A stretch of 64,000 nt of DNA from Plantago major (taxonomy: Eukaryota > Streptophyta > Magnoliopsida > Lamiales > Plantaginaceae), in assembly GCA_026545765.1 (NCBI GenBank), contig CM048842.1, positions 44,711,431 to 44,775,430 on the forward strand. Reading direction: 5' to 3'. Each line of letters opens with the position of its first letter. The first letter of the stretch is position 1. A program made the position numbers and the translations under genes. Shown piece after piece: positions 1 through 13,059 of this stretch. The notes under the pieces are model-generated. The model saw only the letters and a list, made by a program, of their open reading frames with translations. It searched no databases and had not been told where the DNA came from.

Positions 1-1132
1 TCTCAGAAGGTGACTTTGGTTCATACCTTGATATGTGGATTGAGATGGGTGCAACATGTAGAGAGCTTTGTCTCCCGGAGCTCTCGTATAGTTACGGTGA
101 ACATGTGGATGGAGCTGAGTCTCTTTGTATGGTAGTGATCATCAATTCTGAAAGGATTGCACTCGTCTAAACCATGGAGCTGTTTTTGGCGCATCTCATG
201 GATTAAGCAAGTGCAAGCCAAACATAATAGATGTGAGTCCATGTGTTTTCGTTGCTCAGCCTGATGGATGGTTGGCTTTGTTGAGCAGTATGTTGTGGAT
301 GATCACTTGGAAGTAAGATGTGCCGCGTGGGCATTACTTCAATCGTATTCGTGATGTGTTAGCCTGCAACATGAGTGGAATCCATCCTCTTGGAGAGGTT
401 TGGGGGGTGGGGTGGATGACCACCTTTTGGGTTAGTTGACCCAGCTAGCAGTCGGTCGGCTAGTTGTTGTGAGAATTCAATCTCTTAGATGAAACATGAG
501 CATTGGTACCTTGACTGTGGGTGTTTGCTGACTATTTGTATGTGCCAGATGGAGTGGATGACCACTGTCCTGTTGTTTGGACTTTGTATATGGCGAGGAT
601 CCTTCTGATTAGCCGGCGACTTCTCATGGATCGTTGTTGTCGAGATGTTCCGACTCATTCAGGTCTTGTATTGGTTAGCCTGCAAGAACGTTGGACCCCC
701 TTGGGGGGGGGGGGATTAGACCGACCTGCCCAACCAGGTTAGCTAAGCGGCTTGCTCCTAGTCAAATCGATTGTTTGGAAGAGAAATCAATCTCGTTGGA
801 CAAAGTTGGGCCATACCTTAGCCGTGGGTTACATGTTGCTCGTGGAGAGAAGTTTCTCTGACAAAGTAGGTGATCAATTATCAACCTCTTGGATGATGTG
901 ATTGTTTGGACCCTTCCAGTTGGCTGATGATTTCACATGGATTCAGTCGTCGGGTGTCACGATGGAATGATTAGTAGCTTGGCTGTCAGCGAGATGTTTG
1001 GACCCCCCTGGGAAGGTTTGGGGGGGTGGGGCGGTTAATGACACACTTAGCTGGTTAGGTGACCGGCTAGCCTCGTCAGTCGATTGTAAAGAGGAGTTAA
1101 CCTCAACATATGAGTATTTGGAAGGTGGGGCA
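1..1132 (-). other. noncoding 3' tail of the Tat element
   Basis: No reading frame here resembles a protein. The stretch lies between the end of integrase and the expected 3' LTR, which must be left of the window. Long 3' untranslated regions are usual in Tat elements. A plus-strand frame over 998-1498 only mirrors the integrase end. G-rich runs occur near 700-712 and 1018-1032. Confidence 0.6.
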
Positions 1133-4100
1133 TTAGAAGTGATACCTTTTCAAGTGGATGGCATTCCAACTGTTAGCTACCTGTCGTCCTTTCTTGGTTT
1201 CCAGCTTGTACGCTCCATTGCCTACTACCTTGGTGATTTTGTAAGGACCTTCCCAATTTGGTCCAAGCTTGCCAGCTCCTGTCTCCTTGGTATTCTGGAA
1301 CACCTTACGCAGAACCCAATCGTCTTGCTTGAAGGTTCGTACGCGTATATTTTTGTTGAAGTGTTGTGCAGCCTTTTGTTGATAGGCGGCACTTCGAATC
1401 ATGGCTCTTTCCTTGAGTTCATCAACCAGGTCGAGCTCGTATGCCAATGTCGCATCGTTGGTCTGTTCGTTAGCCATTTTGTATCTTGTTGTGGGTAATC
1501 CCACTTCTATGGGTAGGATTACTTCAGTTCCATATGTCATGCTAAATGGTTTTTCTCCAGTTGGGGTCCTTGGTGTGGTTCGGTAAGACCATAGGACGCC
1601 TGGAAGTTCATCTGCCCATGCTCCTTTTGCTTGTTTTAGCCGTTTTTTGAGACTGTTCATAATATTCTTGTTGGTCGACTCTGCTTGTCCATTTGCTTGG
1701 GAATAGCGTGGAGTGGAGAATGTAAGCTTGATTCCCCATTCTTTGCAGAAATCTTGAAACTCATAGCTTATGAATTGGGAGCCATTGTCTGTCTCGATTT
1801 CGTGGGGGACTCCGTACCTGCAAATCACATGTTTCCAAATGAAATTTTTTTACCTCTGTGTCACGGACTTGCTTAAAGGCTTCTGCTTCCACCCACTTGG
1901 TGAAGTAATCGGTTACTTCTAGCATGTACACTCGTTGGCCTGGTGCAGTAGGTAGTTTCCCTACTATGTCCATTCCCCATTTCATGAAAGGCCATGGAGC
2001 AATGGATGGGTGTAGCTTCTCTGGTGGGAGATGGATGATGTGTGAATGTCTTTTGCATGAGTCACATCTTCTCACAAAGTTTAGAGCATCAGTTCTCATA
2101 GTTGGCCAATAGTATCCGGTCGTTAGTGCTCGGTGGGCAAGACCTCTGGCTCCAGAGTGGTTGCCACATCCCCCTGCATGCAACTCAGTCAGAACATGTC
2201 TGGCTTCATTATTAGTTGCGCACCTGAGTAAGGGTCCTGAATAGGATCTCCTATAGATTCGTCCATCGAGGAGCGTGAAGCGGGCTGCTTTTGCCTTCAC
2301 CCTCCTTGCCTCGCTTTTGTCTTCTGGAAGTTCTCCGTTTGACAAGTACAATGCTATTGGAGTCATCCAATTTGACTCAGTTATTATATCGGCTATTTTC
2401 TGGTTGGCGGGCTCATCCTTCCATGTTGCAGGCCATTGTACATACACCACAGGAATAGTCATTGGCACAGTGGTTTGGATGGCGGCTCCTAGGTTGGCAA
2501 GGGCGTCCGCGTGACTGTTGTCTGTCCTCGGCACCTGCGAAACAGAAAACTCCTCGAAGGAGGATTGCAACTCCTTGGCTAACTGAAGATAGGCAGCTAT
2601 CTTGGTGTCTCTGGTTTGGTATGAGCCCTGCAATTGGTAACTACTAGCTGTGAGTCCGACTGTACCTGAATGCTTTTTATGCCCATGTCCCGAGCTAGGT
2701 TGAGGCCAGCTATAAGCGCCTCATACTCAGACTCGTTGTTGGTTGCTTTGAATCCACATCTGATAGCTCTTTGGATTGTGTCCCCTTCTGGTGAGGTTAG
2801 GGCTATGCCAAGTCCACTTCCTTTGACGTTACTAGAACCATCAACTGAGAGCTTCCACTGTAAATTGTTCTTCTCTTGCAAACAAAACAATTCCTTCTTC
2901 GCTTGACCTAATTCAGTTGGGGTGAAGTCCGCTATGAAGTCTGCAAGTGCTTGAGATTTGATGGCTGTGCGGGGTTGGAAGGAGACGTCGTACTCACTGA
3001 GCTCGACCGCCCATTTTGAGAGCCTACCAGAGACTTCGGGCTTGTGCAGGATGTTACGTAGTGGAAAGCTGGTGAGGACTACGATTGGATGGCATTGGAA
3101 GTAAGGGCGTAGCTTCCTTGTTGAGGTGACTAGTGCAAGGGCTAGCTTCTCCAGCTGGCTGTACCGAGTTTATGCATCTAGTAAGGACTTGCTCACGTAG
3201 TAGACTAGGAGTTGGTTTCCATCTTCTTCCCTGACTAGGACGCCGCTTAGTTCTGAGTCGGAGACTGCGAGGTAAATAAACAGAGTCTCTCCGGCCTTGG
3301 GCTTTGATAGCACTAGAGGTGTGGTAAGGTAACGCTTGATTTGTTGTAAGGCATCCTCACACTCGTCTGTCCACTGGAAATCTTTACTCTTCCGTAGAGT
3401 GTCAAAGAATGGACGACACTTCTCGGAAGATTTGGGTGTGAACCTACTGAGGGCTGCCAGCCTCCCAGTCAATTTATGCACAACTTTAACACACTTGGGG
3501 GAAGGGATTTTAGCAATAGAACGAATTTGATCAGGGTTAGCCTCAATACCTCTTTGTGTGACTAAGTATCCAAGGAATTTCCCAGAGGAAACTCCAAAGG
3601 AACACTTGGTTGGATTCAACTTCATGTTGTACCTGCGGAGAACCAATAAGGCTTGGCGGAGATGGTCCAGGTGTTGGTCGGCGACCAGTGACTTGACTAA
3701 CATGTCGTCAATGTACACCTTCATGGTGTCCCCCAGCATGCTGGCGAACATGCGGTTGATCAAGCGTTGGTAAGTGGCTCCTGCATTCTTGAGTCCAAAG
3801 GGCATGACCTTGTAGCAGAAGGTCCCCCTTTCTGTGACGAAGGCTGTCTTCTCTTGATCTTCAGGGTGCATCAATATCTGGTTGTAACCCGAGAAGGCGT
3901 CCATGAAGCTTAGAAGCTCATGTCCTGCTGTAGCATCCACTAGCATGTCTATGTGTGGAAGTGGAAAAGAATCCTTTGGGCTTGCTTTGTTGAGATCAGT
4001 GAAATCAATGCACACTCGCCACTTGACATTTTTCTTCTTTACTACCACAACGTTGGCTAACCAGTCTAGGTAATGTACTTCGCGGACTGATCTGATAACA

Positions 4101-6381
4101 AGCAACTTTTGGACTTCTTCATTGATAACCTTGTTTCTTTCTGGAGCGAACTTCCTCTGTTTCTGTCTGACTGGTGGGTAATCTGGATCAACCTCAAGTC
4201 TGTGGGCGATAACCTCTGGGTCAACTCCTGTCATATCTGCATGTGACCAAGCAAAGCAGTCGTGGTGAACTTTTAGGAATGTGATCAATTGCTCTCTTAG
4301 CTCTGGCCTCAACCTTGCCCCAATCTGAACCTTGTGATCCGGATGATCTGGGTGAATCTGAACTTCATCGAGCTCTTCCATCCCAGGCTGGTCTGGATCG
4401 ATTGGGGGGTTGAGTTGCTGTAATTGCCATAACTCGGTTACCTTCGGCTTCAAGGCTTCCATGTAACATGTTCTTGCATCACGCTGCTGGCCAAAAATCT
4501 CCTTCACCCCCCACTTAGTTGGGAAGCGAATCACCTGATGGTAGGTTGATGGCACTGCTTTCATCTCATGAATCCATGGCCTACCAAGGATGGCATTGTA
4601 GCTTGATGGGCTGTCCACAATCAGGAACCTCGTCGTTAGGTTGACGCCTTCTGCATAGACAGGAAGGGTAACACTCCAAACCGTGTACTTCCTTTCTCCA
4701 CTGAGCCATATAGAGTTGTCGGCTGGCGAAGAATAGCGGTCTCATCTATGCCCATTTCTTTGTCAGAGAGGTACTCCGTCAAGTGCCCTCTCTTCAAGAG
4801 CTCAGCTACCTCCAATCGCAGGGAGATGCACTCTGCAGTTGTATGGCCATGGTCTCCATGAAACTCACACCACTTGTTGGAGTTTCTTTGATCTGGAGGT
4901 GTTCTGTTTTCCTGGCCATCTAACTCTGTCACCCATGCTTTTCATGACTGCTACACACTCTTCTGGCTCAATGTTGAGGGAGTAGCTCGGAGGTGGTGCT
5001 CGAGTTTCTGTCCTCCTTTGTTGGATTGTAGGGCGAGGTGGATTCACAACAGGTCCATGTCTTCTCTCAGTTGGGTATGGCCTAGCACGATAGTCTGGAA
5101 CCTTCGCTCGTCTGCATCGAGCTTGGGCTCCTTGCGAACACTTTGGCTTGATATGTAAGGTGCATAGCATCATCCTCCTCCCATTTGATCTGAGCCCATG
5201 CTTTGGCGAGCACGTCTTCCATTGTTCGGCAGGGGTACATGGTCAGCTCCTTGTACAACCCCGAGTTGGGTGGCAACCCTTTGCGGAATTCATTGACAGC
5301 AGTATCCTTGTTGCAGTTGGGGATTGACACCTTCTCCTTGTTGAATCTTGCGACGTACTGCCTGAGAGATTCGTTAGGTCTTTGTCGGACGCTATACAAG
5401 TCGTCCGACAATTTCAAAAGCTTGCGACTGCTTGCGAATTGTTCCACAAAGCAGTCGACTAATTGGGCAAAAGAAGAAATGAAATTGTTGGGTAAGTTGG
5501 TATACCATTGTAAATTTGGTCCGATCGGTGGAACGAACCCTTTGCACATGCAAGCCTCACGGAGATCCCTGGGGATGGCTATGGTGAACATCCTCTGCTT
5601 GTATTGTGAGACATGGTCGTCCGGGTCCATCGTTCCATCATAGAGTTTCATGCTTGGGAAGGTGAACTTGGTTGGCCTCTCCACCAAGGCTATAGCATCG
5701 GCGAAGGGAGAGTCAGCAAAGCTATTGGGTAAGCTCTTCTTGATCGGTGCTGGCACTCCAGGGATCCTTTGGATCATCTCTTCCAAGCTCACCAGTTTGG
5801 AGGCTAGCTTCTCGTTGCTACTTCCGTGTCCTGCAGAGAGGGTTAGCAATTGATCTACCTGACTTGCGCTTTGGTTGCGTTGTTGTCGTGATTCATCGTT
5901 CATCCTTGGGTTAGGACCTTCGAACGAAACCCTCCTACTGGTGGTACCCTGAGTGATCTCAAGGGATGGCCTTGGCGGAGCGCTCACCACTTGAGAGACT
6001 GGAGTTATGGGAATCACCCCTTCCGTCTCTTCAAAGGTTAGCTGGCATGCCTCAATCGTGTTGCGTGGTGGGTTCTCCACCCCAGTGCCATGAGTCAGTC
6101 GGTGAGACGAGGCCGCATCCAATGTTGGAGCCTCCTGGTGGACAACAGACTCAAATCTTTCCTTCAAGAGCGAGTTCTCCTGGCGGACAGCGCGGTTCTC
6201 ATCCTCAAGGAGCTTGATCTTCTTGGCGTTCTCTTGCATCTGGGCCGCCAAGGTTTTGATCTGAGTGACGACGTCCACCTCCTCTACCTCTTTCAGAACG
6301 TATTCTTCTGAGTGCGTCATGATAATTGCTTAGTGTATCACAGTTGTTGCTACTGAATTGCCTTTTTTGATAGTCGGGGCC

Positions 6382-6398
6382 CCACGGTGGGTGCCAAA
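6382..6398 (-). promoter_or_regulatory. primer-binding site of the Tat element
   Basis: Directly inside the 5' LTR, the minus strand reads TTTGGCACCCACCGTGG. A motif of this form next to the LTR is the usual minus-strand primer site in Tat-type plant gypsy elements. I do not assign the tRNA species. Confidence 0.5.
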
Positions 6399-6399
6399 T

Positions 6400-7670
6400 T
6401 GTAGACGCTCAGAGATCTACAATCGAATCAGGTTGATGAATTGGGGGGCACCAGCGACCTGCAAGGCAACAAGAGAAAACCTAGAGACATGAGGTTCCAA
6501 GGTGACACCGGTGTGGTGCCGACCGAAGGGACTCCGACGCTCAAGTCAGTAAACTGGAAGAAGATGTAAGAATTGAAGGAGACAGAGAGAAGGATGATGA
6601 GAGTCGACTTATCATGTTGAGTGGTTAGGTTCGGCAATGAATGGACGGGCACCGGTGAGATGGCTAGCTGAGCTCGTCTGAGGGAGCTAGCTAGTCGTGT
6701 CGGAAGATGGATGATGACGATGGTGGTTGAAGGTGGAAGGAGATGGTGGATGATCGTAAGTGGCTTAGAGTGTTGATCGGATAGCTTGAGAGTGATGGAT
6801 GCATCAGAGAGATTGCTAGGGTTTGTTTAGTGAATATCCGATGATCTTAACCTTCCTCCTTTCCTTCCTATATAGAGACTCTTCCTTTCACCCGTTGGAA
6901 TCTCTCCACCCACTTCTCCCTCATTTCCGATAAGGTTGTTGGAGTTGGACTCCTTCTCAGTCGGTTGGAAGACACTTCCTTAGTGGAGTTTGTTAGGCGA
7001 AATAGTTCAACCATCCATCTCGTGGGTTGACTAGTTCCATTAGCCTAGTATGAGTGTTGACTTATGGATGTGGTTGAGTGATCCATGTGGGCTGGCTCGT
7101 CAACCAGCAGCATGGTTGGCAAGGTCGCTTGAACTAGATAGGTTGGTTGGAACCCGTTGGATGGCCTTCATAGTTGGCTTAGCTAGGTGAGTCAACTAGC
7201 TAGTTAGCTCGTCAATAAATCAGATGGTTGACGAAAGGTATTGAGCTAGGTAGCTTGGTCGGTTGGCTTAGTTAGGTTAGCCCTTCGATCTTTGAGACTC
7301 GACCTGCTCGTCAGATCAAGCTGCCTTAGCTCCTTCGAGGACTACCAAAGAGATGGCCTTGGCTTGTGCTTGGTTGATCAATGAGTGATGGACCTTGGGT
7401 CGAACTAGACCAATCATGGAGGTGTATGCGTGGATCCAGGAGTCACCTTGGCTTCTTGACGAGTAAGAGCAAGAGCTAGAGCAAGACCTCATTTGTTGGT
7501 CCATTCCATTCCAGGGATATCGGATATGGATCTTAGATGATTGCCCATCTCCATGGATCGACCGCGGGGTGGCTAGTCTTCATCCGTCAGGTCTCATGCT
7601 CAAGATGACTTTTGGTCAAATGTATGTGGACTGGATCGCGATTGACAAAATCATCAAGTGACTGAAACAC
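6400..7670 (-). repeat. 5' LTR of the Tat element (outer end approximate)
   Basis: The inner end is clear: on the plus strand the LTR begins TGTAGACGCTC beside the primer-binding site and continues as noncoding sequence. The outer end is not resolved. A plausible end is the CA near 7670, before the LINE-like sequence resumes by about 7700. Length is therefore roughly 1.25-1.3 kb. No second LTR is in the window for comparison. Confidence 0.6.
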
Positions 7671-7747
7671 ATTTGATTGTTCTCACGAATTGGGCTTGAT
7701 CACCAATTAATGGGCCATAAATGAGGCCATATCAAATAGAATTTGGA

Positions 7748-9804
7748 CTAAGTTCTGGACTGGACCAAGATACGAAATTTTACCAATACAGCTTTCTCCT
7801 TCCCCTCCAGCAGGCCCATGGATTCACCCAACTCCCACAACTCCAAAGCCTTCTCTTCTGCCGTCATTCTCAAAAATTGAGAATTACATGCCCTAATTTC
7901 ACCGTTCGACAGTGTCACACCTCCATCCAAGAATTCCTTACCTCTGTTTCCGGCTTGTATCATCCAATTAACTTTCCTTCCAGCTTTCAATTTTCGCCTT
8001 ATTCCATTTTCCACCGATCCTCCATCGGCAGCCACCTCACATTCTGGATCGAATGCAGTATCCGCAGTCGCGGTTACTTTCTTGAAACTGGTTTCTTTTT
8101 GTATTTGCTCAGTGAAATGCTTCTTCTTGTATGTTACAGGATTCAGAAAATTGATGATGGGTTTTAGATTGAAAGGGTCTTCAGACAATTGAGAGAGTAG
8201 CGCTTCTTTTCTTCTCCGCGTTTTCTTCTTTTCGTGACCAGGAAGCTCACTGCAGCCTACAAGTACTATCTCTTCACCAGATTGGGTCAAAGGGGCTTTA
8301 TCTAATGGGTCAATTTTAGTTTGGCCCACTAACATGGCACTCTACTGGCCCAATATCTCCCATATTAGACTTAGAAGACTGGACTTGACCAAAGAACTCA
8401 TTTGTGTCCAAGAAATACTTGTCATTCGAAAATTCTCCAAAGCAATCAATTAATCTCTCACCTAACAACAACTCTAACTTCGACTCATTAAGAGATTTAC
8501 CTAGATTCTCCCTAATTGTCTTGGAACTTCCCTCCTTTCCAATAACTGCCGCCAGATTTTTCCCCCAAGATCCAAGTTGTCTGTTAACTTTTCCAACGCC
8601 TGTTCATCTTCCATCTCCACGCTTTCGTCAGCTCCTTTTCCGATGAATGAGTCTTGATCGGAAGCATCGTCGTCATCTTTACCAAACGACTCCGAATATT
8701 CTGACTCTGAGTCGTCCGAAAACCGATTAACTCCGGCTGCATCTGCAAAATTTCTAGGATCCCGATATGAATAAGAGTCAGCCTCCACAACATGCACTAC
8801 ATAACACTGGTCCCAGATTTGAAAATCAAAGTCCTTGTAAATTTTAAGAAACAGAGGTGTATCTAATAATATTTTTCCTTTCATCACATCCACTTTGGAA
8901 GTAGTGTCTGAATCAACTTCCAGAACTTTGCCTAAGCGATTCCTGACTATTCGAAAAATTTGTTCACACCACGCGTGAAGAGGAACACCGAAAACTTCCA
9001 CCCACACCCTTCTTCTCCTATTAACATCTGACTCCTTCCATCTTCTTACCATTGTAAAGCATAACATTAGCCATTCGGGTTTTTCGTTCAAAATCAATTG
9101 ACTCTCCTCCCTATTTTCTGCGTCAAGGATCCATTCCTCACTCACCAATCGACAAACCTTAGTTTTCAGGTAACGTCTGGCTTGAAGAAACTCCACTATA
9201 TTTTTTGCTTCCATTTTCTTCATGGTACTACAAACAAGACAATTTCTTGCCCAACGAACTGAGTTTTTGTCCGGAACAAAGATGGCTGCTTTTGTTGGAT
9301 GATGCTAGGTAATTTCATACTCGTCCGAGGAACTTCCGTTACTGGTCTTGTCATCTCCTTCTCAACCGTCTTGAAGTTTACCCGCTCAGAATTGTTAACA
9401 ACAACATTCGAGAAACTCAAGCCTTCCTCAACCTTTCTGCCATAAACTTTAGCTTTTCTAAACTGACCTTCTACCTTTCGAGGCTGATCGCTTCTGTCAT
9501 AAAGATCCAGATTCGCCAAAATCTTGTAGCTGCCAATCCAAAGGTTTTTAGCTTCCATGAGGATCTCGCATATGTTTGCTCTGTTATCAAATCTTACAAA
9601 GGCAAACTTTTTTCCGCCAGCGTTTCTCTTTCCTGGAATAAAAACATCTTTAACTGAACCAATTCTTGAAAGTTCACCTTTGAGTTGATCGGTGGTGCAG
9701 TCATTAGGAAAGTTTGAGACATAGAGAGAAGAGGAATTTCTTTCAAGCTTCTCAATCCACTTTGTTTGAGTCAACCCAATTCCGTCCTTCGTCGGAAAAC
9801 TCAT
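7748..9804 (-). pseudogene. LINE ORF1: RRM plus DUF4283-like protein, frame-disrupted
   Basis: Three minus-strand frames in a row form one protein of the plant L1 ORF1 type. The first (9804-9220) has an RRM domain: residues about 25-100, with the RNP-like stretch KKFAFVRFDN. The second (9223-8501) carries a DUF4283-like domain with the signature WVEVFGVPLHAW and then an acidic linker. The third (8335-7748) is a basic C-terminal part ending in a helix typical of these proteins (EKALELWELGESMGL). The frame changes near 9223 and between 8500 and 8335, so this copy is broken. In plant L1 elements such a protein binds the LINE RNA, and ORF2 follows. No ORF2 is seen next to it; instead the Tat LTR starts within about 80 bp of its stop. 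If ORF2 remains, it lies left of the window. A host RRM gene is possible but less likely. Confidence 0.7.
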
Positions 9805-10364
9805 GTTAACTTCTCCGGTGCTAAAAGGGTTCCTAGGTGGGGGTTCTACGGGTACCGGGTGAAAATGCAGGTGAGGTCTATGGCTGTGGAGGTAAGGATT
9901 TAGTGGCCGATGTCCTAGGGATGGCTCTAGGGAAACACTCTCTCACCATCTCTCCAATCTAAAACAATGTGTTAGTCATCATATCCCATATTAATCGTGT
10001 CTCATAAAATGCTTTATAAGTTGAAGTCACGACTCCGCTGAAATGGAGTCACCACTCCACTGAAAAACACTGAAAATCAAATTCTTCATGGGAATCGATC
10101 TCGGGGCCTTCCTTTTGGAGTTTTGAGCCTTCTGGCTCGAATACGACCTTCCAAAACCGTCGTTTTTCCTCCGATTCACTCCTAAACATAGGAAAATCTA
10201 CAAAACACAACTAAAACACAAAAGCATAAAAACGAACAATAAACATTATAAAAATAATAACAAAGACTAACAAAAGTACGCTTAAAAAAAGACATGATGA
10301 ACTTCTAAATTACGGTCTCATCAATGTATAGGAAAAGTGTATGATCTTTTTCGAATCACTACTA
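9805..10364. other. probable LINE 5' leader and unassigned DNA
   Basis: The first 150-200 bases upstream of the LINE ORF1 start are GC-richer than the rest and could be its 5' untranslated region. From about 9980 to the Stowaway end I see no coding frame and no recognisable element. Confidence 0.35.
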
Positions 10365-10452
10365 CTCCCTCCGTCCCGCAGAACTTCATACATTTGCCAT
10401 TTTTAGCTGTCCCATAGAACTTCATACATTACTAATAAAGAAGCTACCCCAC

Positions 10453-11742
10453 TGATGAGTCGGTTTTATATCGTCTCATTTGGTCTTTTTATCGTCTTTT
10501 TGTCATCCTTAAGTATAGTTTTATTTCCTAGAGTATTTTACTTGTTTTGTTTTTTGTGTGTTTTGTAGATATTTGGCTAGACTGCGCTAATTGAAGATAA
10601 AATGGTGTCTTTTATGTGCATCTACAAGACATGGAGTTCCAATGCCTCGTATGGATGCTAGAAGTGGAGCGGGAAGGCCAAAATATCAAGAATCAGAGTC
10701 AAAAGGAGTCAAAAGGGGCAAAACAGTCATTCCAGAAGAATCTGACGCCATTGATAATGGCGTCCAAGAATTGATAACTTTGCAACTAAATCAAGGCGTC
10801 TTCTAATGGCGGCCTTGATTTCTTCTTCTTTGCTGCTTGCGATTTCTTTCCTAATTCATCAGACTTCGTTTTTCTTTCTTCCTTTTAGTTAAGAAACATC
10901 GACTATTATTTGGGGGATATTCATTCTATTGTCAAGAACACACTTTGCCCGAGAGCAAAACCTAGTTCATAGAAAAGCTCCATATTCATACTTTTGACAT
11001 TGAGACATATCTTGGAGCTTGGTTTTATCCTTGATTGATTTATCGATATCAAATTCCTGATCACCGTGGTAATTCTCTATTGTTTATCTCTTTACAATTC
11101 GTTCTTTTCTTGTTTGTCGAATTGTATGAGCTTGCATGCGATTATCATTATGTTTATGTTTATCATGAGCAATATCTTGAAGTCTTTCATCTTTCAATCT
11201 ATCATGAGTAGATAAACCACTCCGAACACGGTAATGATGTGACGGTGATTGCGTATTCGCTTCTAGGGTTAAGATTTGTTCATATAGGTTCGTCTAGTTC
11301 AAATATATTCGTAAAAACCTTTCAATCCAATAAGCTAGTTCAAAGATTCTCTAAAACGTTTTGGTTAAGGATCGTGGATTGATGACCCACGATTACTCTA
11401 GTTCAAAGATTTTCAAATAACGTTTGGTTGAATTGGATTGAATGTTTTAAGTACACCGACCGTGTGACAAGTACGAACGATTTCCCTAGAGCGAATCAGC
11501 ACCACTCGATCTAACTAATGTGTTTTCTTCTCTCTCATATTTAAAACAGTTATCTGCTTTTCTATTTTCTAGTTATTAGTAATTCATAACTCAAACAATT
11601 CAAACAGTTTACGCAAGTGACTATTTGCGTTCAATTGCTTGGTAGCTTAATTGTTTGCTTAGCGAACGACTCTGTGGTTAGCTTTGTTTATTCTACAACA
11701 ACTCCTTGCTACTTGTTTCTAAGTATCAATTTGAGCACATCA
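10453..11742. repeat. solo LTR with 5-bp target duplication CCCAC
   Basis: A 1290-bp block begins TGATGAGTCGG and ends GAGCACATCA, with 5-bp inverted ends TGATG/CATCA. It is flanked by perfect 5-bp repeats CCCAC at 10448-10452 and 11743-11747. No internal gag or pol sequence is present. This is what recombination between the two LTRs of one element leaves behind. The family is probably Ty3/gypsy by general look, but that is not shown. The host sequence is the Stowaway MITE. Confidence 0.85.
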
Positions 11743-11888
11743 CCCACACCCAACAAATATTAAACAATCTCAACTTTTCACTCAAATTACACATTTTGCC
11801 ACTAAAAGTACTCTTTTTTTCCATCTTTTTATATATATTCTATCATTACTTTAACTTTTCGCATGAACTGCGCGCTAACCCTAATGTA

Positions 11889-12933
11889 TGAAGTTTGAAA
11901 GAATTAAAGGACCGGGACTTTGTACTTCTAACTCTACTCTGTTCAGAACGATGTTAAGCAAACAGTATAGTGACACAGGTTTCCGTCCATGTAAAAAAAA
12001 TCACTGTTAAGAACAATGTTGTTCTAACAATTAAACACTGAAACTCAAACAATAAATCAGACACAACGGAATGTAACAATGTAAACCAGAATAAATCTAT
12101 GAACCTGGAATGTGTAAATCGCAGAGTAACAGTCACTGTTGATATTGATGTTGAGTCAACAGCGTCTGTAACACTAGTTAACAGTGAAGAACCGAACTTC
12201 CAGATTTCAGCACAACAATAACAGACAGCAGCATAAAGTAAGCATTGAAGACCAAAATAAATCTTAGCAGGTATATGAATATACCTGTTGTGCCTTAGGT
12301 GAAATATCCACTATCAATGAAAGAGGATTTAGAAAAACTACATTTAAGTTTCTACAAGTTAGAAACCTTAAACTGGCCAACTAAACAGGTGTAGCCAAAA
12401 CAACTACCCAAGTTATAATCACCACTAAGGTATCTAGGTTACGCACTAGACATACAGAATATAACGTAAAGTTTAGCTAAAGACACAGGACAGAGAGTAT
12501 GATGTGTATGTAGACAACTAGCTCTAATCTTGTGTGCTTGAATCAACGAACCATCTCTTGTATTTATAGAGTTTTGAACGTGGTAAGGAGATGCTTCATA
12601 GATCTTGTTGCCTTGCATAAGATCTTCCCTTGTTTTCTGAGAATTCCTGCTTTCAGCATATTGCATTCCTTCTTTAGAATTCCTTATATTGCATTCCTTC
12701 TTTAGATCTTCAAAATCTTTCCTTCCTTAAATCTTCACATCTCATTCCTTCCTTCTTCGATGCATACCAAACTTGTTCCTATAACACAATCAAATAACTA
12801 AAATCGTGGAATTAGGTTAAGTTAGTGAATAAAGGCAAAATCCTAATTTATAGAAAATAAGTGCAGAAACAGCACAGTCACTGTTGAGCAAACATTGACA
12901 GTTCACTCATATCGTTGTTATGACAATAGTGCA
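11889..12933 (-). repeat. probable second solo LTR, Copia-like
   Basis: This 1045-bp block starts TGAAGTTTG on the plus strand and ends AATAGTGCA, and it interrupts the right arm of the Stowaway MITE. The flanks share TGTA (11885-11888 and 12934-12937), one base short of the usual five. On the minus strand it has a TATA box (CTATAAATAC near 12565) followed by a leader-like region and a terminal CCGGTCCTTT region, as in a Copia LTR. There is no coding sequence. Confidence 0.6.
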
Positions 12934-13059
12934 TGTATATTGCAAAGTTCTCCGAGACGGAGGGAGTATATCACTTTCGAGCAATACTAGAAAGTCCAGG
13001 GGTTAAATTACAAACGAGTTGAAATTTCCTATTTGCAAATGTAATAATCCATACAGAAA

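Larger units (their letters stand above)
1..7670 (-). mobile_element. Ty3/gypsy LTR retrotransposon, Tat lineage, partial at window edge
   Basis: A fossil Ty3/gypsy element on the minus strand, cut by the left edge of the window. Parts in element order: 5' LTR (about 6400-7670), primer-binding site (about 6382-6398), gag (about 4640-6320, with a coiled-coil start and a retrotransposon-gag core), aspartic protease/reverse transcriptase/RNase H (about 3170-4620, with the YIDD-type RT active site), a second RNase H of the archaeal type (about 2600-2890), integrase (about 1133-2630, HHCC-type zinc region and DDE core) and a noncoding tail (1-1132). The extra RNase H before integrase is the hallmark of the Tat lineage, which sets the family. 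The 3' LTR is not in the window, so LTR divergence and age cannot be read. The coding part looks degraded, with a few breaks. It seems to have inserted just downstream of the LINE ORF1 at 7748-9804. Confidence 0.9.
10365..12966. mobile_element. Stowaway-like MITE split by two solo LTRs
   Basis: The left end CTCCCTCCGTCCCGC (10365) and right end GAGACGGAGGGAG (to 12966) are inverted copies, each flanked by the TA target of Tc1/mariner-type Stowaway MITEs (10363-10364 and 12967-12968). A subterminal motif AACTTCATACATT occurs twice on the left, and its complement lies near 11884-11895. Two later insertions, at 10453-11742 and 11889-12933, expand what was probably a MITE of about 260 bp. It has no coding capacity. 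Confidence 0.8.

Noticed and set aside
998-1498. 166-residue plus-strand frame
   Set aside because: It mirrors the end of the integrase on the minus strand and has no protein-like features of its own.
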